From Pseudomonadota bacterium (lineage in GTDB: Bacteria > Desulfobacterota > GWC2-55-46 > JADFVP01), in assembly GCA_015222595.1 (NCBI GenBank), contig JADFVP010000110.1:1-11470 (forward strand): a stretch of DNA of 11,470 nucleotides, read 5' to 3'. The stretch's first letter is position 1; each line of letters begins with the position of its first letter. The translations under genes were made by a program, and so were the position numbers. The notes beneath the pieces were generated by a model. The model did not search any database and had not been told where the DNA came from. It was given only the letters and a program-made list of their open reading frames with translations. Of this stretch, positions 5,243 to 11,470 are shown piece by piece.

Positions 5243-7309
5243 ATGGAGCATCTGGTAGGCAAAGGGGTAGATACGGTGATGCGGGCGCTCCACGCCCGCC
5301 GCTTCAGGGCCTGGGAGACAGAGGCCGCGCCGCTACTACTTAAAGAAGAGCTTAAACGCTTCACCCTTCTCGCCTCGGCACTAACGGGCACGCCTATGAG
5401 AGTCGTCGATCTCAAGGGCGATGCAACTCCTCGCCCCTACTTGTCGATACTCCGCAAGACCGCCCACCCCGCACTCCTCGTAGACCACGCCTTTGCGTGG
5501 TGCGACTCAGAAACTATCTACCTGCCTGTCTCGCTCGTTGCAATGCAGACAACAACTGCACAGGTCACGCTCGCCAAGTTCATTATCTTTTATCTCTCAG
5601 CTCAAAAATCTCACGGCACGCTAAAGAGCGCGTTCGAAAATCGGGCTCTACTCGGCACAGACAACCTCGTGGCCGACCTTTTCTGGATCATCGAGAACCG
5701 AAGGCTAACGAGCATACTCGCTGCCGAGTACCCGGGGCTCTTTAAAGACTGGAGTGAGACGGCAACATACCTGTTGGCACAAAGACCCCGGACACAAGTA
5801 TTAAGAGAAGCCGAGCAACTAGCCGAAGCGTTCTTGTCTGCCGCACTCTCAGACGCACACGGCTCTGGCGTTTTCGCCCATGCCACAGACTCTGCCGATG
5901 CGAGCCTAGAGGAAGCCGAAAGTATTGCAGCCGCATGGACCGAAAACGGGGTAAAAACAAAGCGTTACCGAGGCATGATTCCCTTTGCACCATGGGGCAG
6001 GCTTCTTGTTGACCGGCTGACCGAGAGCGCGGCAACCGGCGGCACGGACATACCGGAGCAGAGCACAGAGAGCAGCAGCGCCGACGGCTCGCCGGAAGAG
6101 GAGAACGAAAAGCCGAGTACGGACGAGAAGGAGCGGAGCCGGTACCTTACCAAAACGGAAGAGGTCGATGAAGAGGCCAACGAGCAGGGCCTGCTGTTGA
6201 ACATCTACGACAAGGTTCTCTCTTGGGCAGAGTTCGTGAACGTAACGCGCCCCTTCGACGACACGCCAGACGAAGAGCAGAGCAAGAACGCGGACGATAT
6301 GGCCGAGCTTACGACCTCAGAGCTTGAGCGCACGGCAAATACGCTCTTCGACGCGGAGCTTGAAAAAGCCGAGCCGCGCGGCAGCGACAGTAGTATCGAC
6401 GAACCTGAAACAGCCGAGGTGCACATCTACCCGGAGTGGAACTATAAGAAGAAGTGCTATCGGGAGAGTTACTCAAAAGTAACGGAGGTTACGGCAGAGG
6501 AGGTCTCGGACAACTTCGTAGAAGATGTGCTGGAGTCCCGACGCGGAATAATTAAAGAGGTGCGGCGAAAGTTCGAGATGCTCAACCCCGAAACGCGCAA
6601 GACCACGCGGCAGACCGAAGGCGAAGAGATAGATATAGACGCTGTCGTGGAGGCCGAAGCCGACATAAGCGCCGGGCGCCAGCCCGACGACCGGTTCTAC
6701 ATCTCGGAGCACAGAACGGAGCGCGACCTCGCCGTGCTCTTCCTTGTAGACCTCTCCATGAGCACCGATGCATGGATATCCGACCGACGAGTCATAGACC
6801 ACGAGAAGGAGGCCCTTGTCGTGCTCTCAGAAGCGATGGAGCGGCTCGAAGACAGGTACGCGGTCTGCGGCTTTTCAGGAAAGGGACGCAAGGGTTGCCG
6901 CTTCTACCGCATAAAGAGTTTTAAAGAGGAGTACGGAAGTACGGAGGTAAAGCAGCGCATCGGGGGGCTTATACCGCACCAATACACCCGCATGGGCCCG
7001 GCAATCAGGCGCGCCACCGAAGTCCTCTCTAACGAGAAGTCGAAGATGAAACTGCTCTTTATTCTCTCGGACGGAAAGCCGAACGACATAGACGAGTACG
7101 AAGGAAGGTACGGGGTTGAAGATACGCGTATGGCCATTAAAGAGGCCGAGGGGCTCAACATTGTGCCGTTCTGCCTTACGATCGACCTAGCCGGGCGCGA
7201 CTACCTGCAACGCATCTTCGGCAAAAAGAACCACGCAATACTTCCGAGTGTGGAGAGTCTTACGAGAAAGCTTCCGGAACTGTACGCGCGAATCGTTCAC
7301 AGTCTCTAG
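5243..7309 (+). CDS. norD: NorD, VWA-domain partner of NorQ
   Basis: The 688-residue protein has the NorD layout: a helical N-terminal region (about 1-260), a low-complexity acidic, Ser/Glu-rich linker (about 265-395) and a C-terminal von Willebrand factor A domain (about 495-688). The MIDAS metal site is intact: D503-x-S505-x-S507 in LVDLSMST, a Thr at 582 in QYTRMG, and D610 in ILSDGKPND. NorD proteins pair with NorQ AAA+ ATPases to activate NorCB, probably delivering non-haem iron. ATG at 5243 follows GGAG in CGGAGCAAGCGGC. The stop codon TAG at 7307-7309 lies in the first copy of a 13-bp tandem duplication, and the next gene converges from the other strand with 9 bases between the stop codons. 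The gene is somewhat long for the family, mainly through the acidic linker. Confidence 0.92.
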   Translation: MEHLVGKGVDTVMRALHARRFRAWETEAAPLLLKEELKRFTLLASALTGTPMRVVDLKGDATPRPYLSILRKTAHPALLVDHAFAWCDSETIYLPVSLVAMQTTTAQVTLAKFIIFYLSAQKSHGTLKSAFENRALLGTDNLVADLFWIIENRRLTSILAAEYPGLFKDWSETATYLLAQRPRTQVLREAEQLAEAFLSAALSDAHGSGVFAHATDSADASLEEAESIAAAWTENGVKTKRYRGMIPFAPWGRLLVDRLTESAATGGTDIPEQSTESSSADGSPEEENEKPSTDEKERSRYLTKTEEVDEEANEQGLLLNIYDKVLSWAEFVNVTRPFDDTPDEEQSKNADDMAELTTSELERTANTLFDAELEKAEPRGSDSSIDEPETAEVHIYPEWNYKKKCYRESYSKVTEVTAEEVSDNFVEDVLESRRGIIKEVRRKFEMLNPETRKTTRQTEGEEIDIDAVVEAEADISAGRQPDDRFYISEHRTERDLAVLFLVDLSMSTDAWISDRRVIDHEKEALVVLSEAMERLEDRYAVCGFSGKGRKGCRFYRIKSFKEEYGSTEVKQRIGGLIPHQYTRMGPAIRRATEVLSNEKSKMKLLFILSDGKPNDIDEYEGRYGVEDTRMAIKEAEGLNIVPFCLTIDLAGRDYLQRIFGKKNHAILPSVESLTRKLPELYARIVHSL

Positions 7310-7323
7310 GCACAGTCTCTAGG
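7298..7323. repeat. Perfect 13-bp tandem duplication at the convergent gene ends
   Basis: CACAGTCTCTAGG occurs twice with no spacer (7298-7310 and 7311-7323). CTAG reads as a stop on both strands. The first copy carries the norD stop codon, the second the stop of the regulator gene. No terminator hairpin separates the genes, so convergent transcripts probably overlap. Confidence 0.9.
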
Positions 7324-7954
7324 AAAAAAATTCTTTTAGCTGCTTTCTGTCCACCACCCTGAACTTGTTCTCCGACTTTTCAATCGCCCCGGACTCTCTC
7401 AACTTTCTGATTACCCGGCTCAAGGTTTCAGGGGTAATATTTAGAATAGAGGCTATCTTGTGCTGCTTAAGATCCAGAAAGAGAGACTCGTTATCGTAGA
7501 TAAAGCGCGCGACCTTGCCCGCCGAAGTCATGGTCATAGACTGGGAGATGACCGTATTTAACGCCCTCAGCTTGAGCGTAAGCGACTTTATGATAGAGAG
7601 CGAGAGCGCAGGGTTGCGCAAAAAGTCGGACTCGAAGAGGCCGTACTTTATTACGAGCACCTCACCGTCGGTCTCGAAAGCGGCGGAGGCCGGAAAAGGG
7701 ATATGCTCCAGGTTGGCAAGCTCCGCGATAAGCTCCACCGGCTGAAAGTGCTTCAGCACAACCTCGTTGCCCTTTGGGTCGGTCTTGTAGACCTTCAAGA
7801 CGCCGGAGGTAAGCAGATGGAGGTTGTCGGGCTGCTCGCCCTCCAAAAAGAGCAACTGCCCCTTCTTATACTTCTTTAGCGTACTTATCTCTTTGAGCCT
7901 TTCGAGGTGTTTAGGCTCAAGCGCCTCGAAGAGGTAAAATTCTTTCAGCTTCAT
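7319..7954 (-). CDS. CRP/FNR-family transcription regulator, cysteine-free (DNR/NnrR-like)
   Basis: The 211-residue protein has the CRP/FNR layout. An N-terminal cyclic nucleotide-binding-like beta-roll (about 1-120) contains GQLLFLEGEQPDNLHLLTSG. A dimer helix (about 120-145) leads to a C-terminal winged helix-turn-helix with IASILNITPETLSRVIRKL. The recognition helix holds E-T-L-S-R, the ExxSR pattern that in FNR contacts TTGAT. There is no cysteine in the whole protein, so it cannot carry the oxygen-sensing [4Fe-4S] cluster of FNR. It resembles instead DNR/NnrR-type regulators that respond to NO, often through haem. ATG at 7954 has GGAG upstream. A TTGAT-N4-ATCAA box in its own promoter and another before norC make it the likely activator of both. 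Effector and haem binding are inferred from context. Confidence 0.87.
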   Translation of the reverse strand: MKLKEFYLFEALEPKHLERLKEISTLKKYKKGQLLFLEGEQPDNLHLLTSGVLKVYKTDPKGNEVVLKHFQPVELIAELANLEHIPFPASAAFETDGEVLVIKYGLFESDFLRNPALSLSIIKSLTLKLRALNTVISQSMTMTSAGKVARFIYDNESLFLDLKQHKIASILNITPETLSRVIRKLRESGAIEKSENKFRVVDRKQLKEFFS

Positions 7955-8048
7955 ACTGCTCCACTGCGTGTAGGTTCGGTGTCAGCTCAATACCTGTCTC
8001 ATCGAGTATCGGAATATTTTGGTAATAACAAAAACGCCTGCACTTTAT

Positions 8049-8090
8049 AGTATAGCGCAGTCCGCACTCAACTCAATTGATTTTAATCAA
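8049..8090 (-). promoter_or_regulatory. FNR/DNR-type box and promoter of the regulator gene
   Basis: TTGAT-TTTA-ATCAA (8077-8090) is a perfect FNR-family site. On the minus strand TATACT (8054-8049) is a good -10, with a start near 8042 that puts the box centre at -41.5. The distance from box centre to -10 is identical to that in the norC promoter. The leader is about 87 bases. Positive autoregulation is the natural reading. Confidence 0.75.
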
Positions 8091-8120
8091 TACTTCGGCG
8101 GTTACTATAGAGAGGCACCG

Positions 8121-9941
8121 CTACTCGAGCCCCAGCGTCTTTATCGCCCCTTCTGCCGCGCCTATCCCCATGCGCGAAGCGATCCTTAACTCCCTGAGCG
8201 CGTCACCCCTTCTACCCGCCCCGGCAAGAGCCACACCTAAGTTGAAGTGCGTGGCCGCAACCGACGGGTCGAGCCCGACAGCCGCGCTAAGGTCTCTAAC
8301 GGCCAGCCCGTACCGGCCTGTACTCTGGTAGATATTGCCCCTGTTATTGTACGCCTTCAGGTTCTTCGGATTAATCCTGAGAGCAGCAGAAAAGTCGCCG
8401 AGCGCCCTCTCAGTTGCGCCGAGCTTACGAAGCACACCGCCCCTGTTGGTATAAATCTCGCTGGGGTCTATGCCGTCAGAATCCTCGGTACCAATGCTTA
8501 ACTCTATTGCAGAGGTATAGTCGCCGAGCGCGGTCTCGTACCTTCCGTCCCTCCGGTACGCCTCGGCCCGCGACGTATACGACTTGACAGACGGATAGGC
8601 CGTAACCTGCCGCGTCCAGAAAGAGATAGTATCCCTCCAGACCGACTCCTGCTTAACGGTTATTATAGAGAAGAGTACGAGCACGACAACAGCTGCCGAT
8701 ACCAGTGCGTTACGGAGCACCTTTCTTCTGCACCTCTCGATAAAGAGACCGAACAAAACCGCTGCCAGAAGGGTCGGGGCGAGCCCCGGCAGATAGGTAT
8801 ACCGGTCTGCGGCAGCCTGCGAGCCGACCTGCACTATGCCTATTACCGGCAGAAGCGTTATAACGTAGTAGAGCCAAACCGCTGTAAAGATCTTCCGCCT
8901 GCGGAGCACCCAAAAGAAGACGAAAGTGATCACACAGAAGAGCAGCAGGGGCAGAATATACTCAAGGCTAAAGAGGTCTGCGTCTATTGGGTGGTAGTAA
9001 AAAGGAGCGAGCCCTGTTGGCAGTACCATCTTGTAGAGATAAAAGAGATAAGAACGGAAGGCTAGGAGGATACGGACCGAGAACGAGACGGCATCTAGCG
9101 ATTGAATGGCCCCGCCCGTTTTCTGCGCCCAGAGCGTTACCACGGAAGAGACGGCGGCAAGGGCGATAAACGGCACCTTCTCCGGCAGAGCCCGGCGAAC
9201 ACCTTTTGCCCAGCCATGAGCGCCCGGCAACCGTTCGAGCGGATAGTAGTCTAGTATAAAGAGCACAACAGGCAACGACACCGCCATCGGCTTGCTCATT
9301 AGCGCCAGTACGCAGGCAACTAGCGAAAGAGCGTACTGCCGCCGCGCCGTCGTTCTTTTCCCTCCCCTGGCCCCGACATACCCAAGGTAAAAGTAGATAG
9401 AGAGCATGAAGAAGAGGGCCGAGAGCACGTCCTTGCGCTCCGAGACCCACGACACAGACTCTACGTGTATAGGGTGAAGCCCGAAGAGCAGCGCGGCCAG
9501 CGAGGCCGAGAGCAGGACCGCCGGGTTTATAAGCGTATAACGGGCAAAGCCGCGTGCGCCCCGGCTGCCGAACTCTATAAGGCGGAGCGTCAGAAAGAAG
9601 AAGAGAGCCGTGTTGACGCTGTGAAAAAGCATGCTGGTTAGATGGTGTCCCCATGGGTCGAGCCCGAAGAGGCGGTAATCTACGGCATGCGAGAGAAGTG
9701 TAAGCGGGTGCCAGTTAGAGACCACGACAGCCGTAGCAGCCCACTTAAAGAAGTCGAGGTCGAGGGTTCGGATACTGAGGTTCTCATAGACGTACTTGGG
9801 GTCGTCCCAATAGACAAAGCCGTTATTGAGCGTAGGAAGGTAGAGCAGAAGAGTAATGAGGGCGATTACAAAAGCCGATACAATTATGATACTTCTGCGC
9901 CCGACAAGGCCGCTGTTGGCAGGAGTCGGAAGGTCACTCAT
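8121..9941 (-). CDS. GT-C-like polytopic membrane protein with C-terminal TPR repeats
   Basis: The 606-residue protein has an N-terminal membrane anchor (about 18-36), then NNGFVYWDDPKYVYEN, with a D46-D47 pair in the first outer loop as in GT-C glycosyltransferases of the PMT/TMTC kind. Next come SNWHPLTLLSHAVDYRLFG and LFGLHPIHVESVSWVSERKD, with many further membrane spans to about residue 430. Four tetratricopeptide repeats occupy about 454-595 (SRAEAYRRDGRYETALGDY, NRGNIYQSTGRYGLAVRDL and similar). This architecture matches bacterial TMTC-like proteins, proposed to move sugars from polyprenyl-phosphate donors onto proteins outside the cytoplasm; no bacterial substrate can be assigned here. 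The gene diverges from a family 2 glycosyltransferase that could make the lipid-linked donor (inference). ATG at 9941 has only a weak ribosome site (GAGCAGAGA). No clear terminator follows, so read-through into the regulator gene is possible. Confidence 0.8.
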   Translation of the reverse strand: MSDLPTPANSGLVGRRSIIIVSAFVIALITLLLYLPTLNNGFVYWDDPKYVYENLSIRTLDLDFFKWAATAVVVSNWHPLTLLSHAVDYRLFGLDPWGHHLTSMLFHSVNTALFFFLTLRLIEFGSRGARGFARYTLINPAVLLSASLAALLFGLHPIHVESVSWVSERKDVLSALFFMLSIYFYLGYVGARGGKRTTARRQYALSLVACVLALMSKPMAVSLPVVLFILDYYPLERLPGAHGWAKGVRRALPEKVPFIALAAVSSVVTLWAQKTGGAIQSLDAVSFSVRILLAFRSYLFYLYKMVLPTGLAPFYYHPIDADLFSLEYILPLLLFCVITFVFFWVLRRRKIFTAVWLYYVITLLPVIGIVQVGSQAAADRYTYLPGLAPTLLAAVLFGLFIERCRRKVLRNALVSAAVVVLVLFSIITVKQESVWRDTISFWTRQVTAYPSVKSYTSRAEAYRRDGRYETALGDYTSAIELSIGTEDSDGIDPSEIYTNRGGVLRKLGATERALGDFSAALRINPKNLKAYNNRGNIYQSTGRYGLAVRDLSAAVGLDPSVAATHFNLGVALAGAGRRGDALRELRIASRMGIGAAEGAIKTLGLE

Positions 9942-9960
9942 TGTCTCTGCTCATATAAGT

Positions 9961-9989
9961 AGTATAAGAAATCCGTCTATGGAGATAAA
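9961..9989 (-). promoter_or_regulatory. Possible promoter of the GT-C/TPR gene
   Basis: On the minus strand TATACT (9966-9961) is a good -10; 17 bases upstream stands a weak -35, TTTATC (9989-9984). A start near 9954 would leave a leader of only about 13 bases. The rest of the 211-base divergent region holds a 7-bp inverted repeat, AAAAGCC (10073-10079) with GGCTTTT (10091-10097), of unknown role. Confidence 0.4.
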
Positions 9990-10140
9990 AAGAACCGCTA
10001 GAGAGTTACAGGTAAAAAACTAACACAGCGCCACCGGAGTGTCAAGACAGCCCGACAACCACAAAGCGCGCTAAAAGCCCCGAATCAGAAGGCTTTTGAG
10101 TTGCGAAAAAAACTTCTTATTTTTTACTCGAAGATGACGA

Positions 10141-10153
10141 TATAATAAGCCTA
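10141..10153 (+). promoter_or_regulatory. Consensus -10 directly before the glycosyltransferase ATG (leaderless mRNA predicted)
   Basis: TATAAT occupies 10141-10146 and the start codon begins at 10153. With the usual 6-7 base gap the transcript would begin on, or within a base or two of, the A of ATG. No Shine-Dalgarno is present just upstream. The -35 is poor (TTATTT at 10117-10122, spacer 18) within an A/T-rich stretch. Confidence 0.55.
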
Positions 10154-10920
10154 TGCTACACGGAAAGAAAATAGTGGTGGTGCTGCCTGCATACCACGCT
10201 GAAAAGACACTCGTCATTACCTATAACGATATCCCGCACGATATTGTCGATACGGTGGTGCTCGTAGACGACCATTCGAGCGACAGAACCGTCGAGGTAG
10301 GCAAAGAACTCGGCATCGAGCATATCGTTGTTCATGAGCAGAACCGGGGCTACGGCGGCAACCAGAAGACCTGCTACACGGAGGCCCTCCGGCTTGGGGC
10401 GGACATCGTCGTAATGCTCCACCCTGACTACCAGTACTCGCCTAAACTCGTAACAGCCATGGCCTCGATGATCGCCTCAGGAGAGTTCGACGCTGTGCTG
10501 GCATCCAGAATCCTCGGACGCGGCGCCCTGGCCGGCGGCATGCCGAAGTACAAGTACATAGCCAACCGTTTCTTGACGGCGATAGAGAACCTGCTGCTCG
10601 GACAGAAACTCTCAGAGTACCACTCCGGCTACAGGGCCTTCTCAAGAGAGGTTTTAGAGACGCTGCCCCTGAACTCCAATTCCGACGACTTTGTCTTCGA
10701 CAACCAGATGCTCGCCCAGACGGCCTACTTCAACTTTCGCTTCGGAGAGATCAGCTGCCCGACAAAGTACTTCCCCGAAGCAAGCTCCATAAACTTCATA
10801 AGAAGCTCTATCTACGGTCTTGGGGTCCTGAGAACCTCGATCCAGTACAAGCTCCAAAAACTCGGACTGGCGCACTACGCTATCTTCAATAACGACCGTG
10901 GTAAGCTCGGCGACGACTGA
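10153..10920 (+). CDS. Family 2 glycosyltransferase (dolichol-phosphate mannosyltransferase-like)
   Basis: The 255-residue protein has the GT-A fold signature of family 2. A first strand KIVVVLPAYHAEKTL (6-20) is followed by VLVDDHSSD (37-44) binding the nucleotide, NRGYGGNQKT, and VMLHPDYQYSP (87-97), where HPDYQY takes the place of the usual DxD loop. Further on, SGYRAFSREVLETLP is an acceptor-side motif common in this subfamily. There is no membrane anchor at the C-terminus, so it should be soluble or peripheral in the cytoplasm. Relatives transfer a hexose from a nucleotide sugar to polyprenyl phosphate or to surface polysaccharide. The divergent neighbour is a GT-C-like membrane protein that could use such a lipid-linked sugar. 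The start is fixed by family similarity, although no ribosome site is present. Two hairpins follow, the second a convincing terminator. Confidence 0.85.
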   Translation: MLHGKKIVVVLPAYHAEKTLVITYNDIPHDIVDTVVLVDDHSSDRTVEVGKELGIEHIVVHEQNRGYGGNQKTCYTEALRLGADIVVMLHPDYQYSPKLVTAMASMIASGEFDAVLASRILGRGALAGGMPKYKYIANRFLTAIENLLLGQKLSEYHSGYRAFSREVLETLPLNSNSDDFVFDNQMLAQTAYFNFRFGEISCPTKYFPEASSINFIRSSIYGLGVLRTSIQYKLQKLGLAHYAIFNNDRGKLGDD

Positions 10921-10962
10921 CAAGAGCCGACCCAAAAGAGCTTTACTACCATAAACATAACT

Positions 10963-10982
10963 CCCTAACTTTAACTTTAGGG
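10963..10982 (+). repeat. Small inverted repeat after the glycosyltransferase gene
   Basis: CCCTAA (10963-10968) and TTAGGG (10977-10982) form a 6-bp stem with an 8-base loop. It has no T-run and is a weak hairpin; it may be a transcript-end element or chance. Confidence 0.3.
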
Positions 10983-11009
10983 CTGGTTTCCAGTTTTGCT
11001 AGAAAATAC

Positions 11010-11055
11010 GAAGGGATAGAAGCTTTATGCAGCCTCTATCCCTTCTGTTATTTTA
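11010..11055 (+). terminator. Long-stem terminator downstream of the glycosyltransferase gene
   Basis: GAAGGGATAGA (11010-11020) and TCTATCCCTTC (11035-11045) form a perfect 11-bp stem with a 14-base loop, followed by TGTTATTTTAT. Opposite-strand transcripts would meet TATTTTCT after the same stem, so it may be bidirectional. It is the only strong end signal after the glycosyltransferase gene. Confidence 0.65.
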
Positions 11056-11071
11056 TGGACTTTTGGATACT

Positions 11072-11092
11072 TTTAGCACAAATTTAGCACAA
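11072..11092. repeat. Helically phased direct repeat, TTTAGCACAA twice
   Basis: TTTAGCACAA occurs at 11072-11081 and 11083-11092, an 11-base period. Pairs of short direct repeats about one helical turn apart beside a tRNA attachment site resemble tyrosine-integrase arm-type sites. Here they stand on the 3' side of the tRNA fragment. Role inferred only. Confidence 0.5.
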
Positions 11093-11107
11093 TGCGGCTC
11101 TTGAAAT

Positions 11108-11145
11108 AACCAAAGGGCTACGGAAAACTCCGTAACCCCTTGGTT
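11108..11145 (-). terminator. Terminator hairpin of the tRNA-Lys locus
   Basis: Segments 11108-11124 and 11129-11145 form a 17-bp stem around a 4-base loop. On minus-strand RNA every position pairs, two of them as G-U. On plus-strand RNA the same positions would be A-C and C-A mismatches. The hairpin therefore evolved for minus-strand transcription, matching the tRNA direction. It starts 4 bases after the encoded CCA. Confidence 0.65.
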
Positions 11146-11149
11146 TAAT

Positions 11150-11194
11150 TGGTGGGCCGCGCAGGGATCGAACCTGCGACCCGCTGATTAAGAG
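11150..11194 (-). tRNA. 3'-terminal fragment of tRNA-Lys(CTT), probable integration site
   Basis: Read on the minus strand, 11194-11150 gives anticodon loop CTCTTAA (anticodon CTT), 3' anticodon stem TCAGC, variable loop GGGTC, T-stem GCAGG / loop TTCGATC / CCTGC, acceptor strand GCGGCCC, discriminator A and encoded CCA. All lengths are standard. The 5' half is absent: beyond 11194 the sequence stops resembling a tRNA exactly at the 5' edge of the anticodon loop, and no 5' half occurs in the remaining 276 bases. Such fragments are left when an element inserts into a tRNA gene and carries its own copy of the 3' end. The element must lie on the 5' side of the fragment, to the right of 11194. 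A group I intron in the anticodon loop is a less likely alternative. Confidence 0.8.
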
Positions 11195-11218
11195 GTATGG
11201 GCGGGGGCCTCCTGTCCC

Positions 11219-11301
11219 TTACCGTACATTACCGTACGTTGCTATTCATTACGGAAATAGGCATTTCAGGGGAAGACGTTTACCGTACATTACCGTACGT
11301 T
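11219..11301. repeat. Iteron-like repeats, TTACCGTAC four times in two 22-bp blocks
   Basis: The 22-base block TTACCGTACATTACCGTACG plus TT occurs at 11219-11240 and again at 11280-11301, 61 bases apart. Each block contains two TTACCGTAC copies with a 10-base period, and a partial fifth copy (TTACCGAG) follows the second block. One-turn spacing points to cooperative protein binding on one DNA face: arm-type integrase or excisionase sites beside the tRNA attachment site, or iterons of a replication origin carried by the element. Confidence 0.75.
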
Positions 11302-11312
11302 ACCGAGCCTAT

Positions 11313-11331
11313 ACTATACAAAAACTATACA
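11313..11331. repeat. Helically phased direct repeat, ACTATACA twice
   Basis: ACTATACA occurs at 11313-11320 and 11324-11331, an 11-base period, just after the TTACCGTAC blocks. It is a second type of phased repeat in the same region, perhaps bound by another protein such as a directionality factor; it also overlaps possible -10-like TATACT/TATACA strings. Confidence 0.4.
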
Positions 11332-11333
11332 GT

Positions 11334-11366
11334 CCCAAGGTCGCAATGGCCTTGGGGCTTTTCTTT
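11334..11366 (+). terminator. Terminator in the putative element end
   Basis: CCCAAGG (11334-11340), loop TCGCAATGG and CCTTGGG (11350-11356) form a 7-bp stem followed by GCTTTTCTTT. It would end plus-strand transcription moving out of the repeat region. Minus-strand RNA would see ACTGTATAG after the stem, so it is one-directional. Confidence 0.65.
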
Positions 11367-11470
11367 GGGTAAGAGGTGCGTGTTACACCTACAAGTTCGC
11401 ACTCTTGAGGTAGTCTTGGAATTAACAATTTCCAATTGAAGGCATAAAAAGTGCTGGATTGGTTTAAGGG

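Larger units (their letters stand above)
11195..11470. mobile_element. Probable end of an integrated element (no gene seen)
   Basis: The stretch beyond the tRNA fragment contains phased direct repeats, a terminator and no convincing gene. The one long plus-strand frame (11197-11439) runs through the repeats and the terminator and has no ribosome site. On the minus strand a frame enters from the right edge and stays open for about 50 codons without recognisable motifs. Position next to a broken tRNA and the repeat content suggest the attachment-site end of an integrative element. Integrase, if present, is outside the window. Confidence 0.5.

Noticed and set aside
8968..9654. 228-residue minus-strand frame inside the GT-C/TPR gene
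   Set aside because: It is an alternate frame of a clearly coding membrane protein, rich in Arg/Pro/Ser as expected for a shadow.
10073..10097. AAAAGCC/GGCTTTT hairpin as a terminator
   Set aside because: It lies between divergent genes, with no transcript expected to end there and no clean T-run.
11197..11439. 80-residue plus-strand frame in the element end
   Set aside because: It runs through the 22-bp repeats and a terminator hairpin, lacks a ribosome site and has no recognisable motif.

Overview
The window looks like part of a bacterial chromosome from a facultatively or anaerobically respiring Gram-negative. A Desulfobacterota-like (former deltaproteobacterial) origin fits the mix of a cytochrome c-type nitric oxide reductase operon, a desulforedoxin-type FeS4 miniprotein and a GT-C/TPR membrane protein. 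No marker gene is present, so the lineage is only a guess. Genes are densely packed with short leaders.

Left part (1-1516): a minus-strand operon holds a GCS2/YbdK-family carboxylate-amine (glutamate-cysteine type) ligase followed 3 bases later by the N-terminus of a gamma-glutamyltransferase cut off by the window edge. A sigma70-like promoter precedes it. Between this promoter and a strong divergent one (1593-1621) lie three back-to-back inverted repeats. The divergent promoter drives a complete small unit: a 47-residue single-span membrane protein ending in a strong terminator hairpin. From that terminator on, a tandem array of about 100-bp units (1823-2170) repeats a hairpin whose stem bases differ between copies but remain paired.

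Centre (2165-8090): a 41-residue desulforedoxin-like protein is encoded on the minus strand, divergent from norC-norB-norQ-norD, which encodes the NO reductase (NorCB) and its NorQ/NorD activation pair. norD converges with a cysteine-free CRP/FNR-family regulator. A perfect TTGAT-N4-ATCAA box sits at the same distance from a candidate -10 upstream of both norC and the regulator gene. The regulator carries the ExxSR recognition helix expected for that box, so a self-activating, NO- or anoxia-responsive circuit is likely.

Right part (8121-11470): a GT-C-like polytopic protein with C-terminal TPRs (minus) diverges from a family 2 glycosyltransferase (plus). The latter has a consensus -10 so close to its ATG that its mRNA is predicted to be leaderless. 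Beyond it is gene-poor DNA with terminators and a 3'-terminal fragment of a tRNA-Lys(CTT) gene broken exactly at the anticodon loop. That is the footprint of tRNA-targeted integration. It is flanked by helically phased short direct repeats resembling integrase arm-type sites, so a mobile element probably begins near 11195 and runs out of the window.
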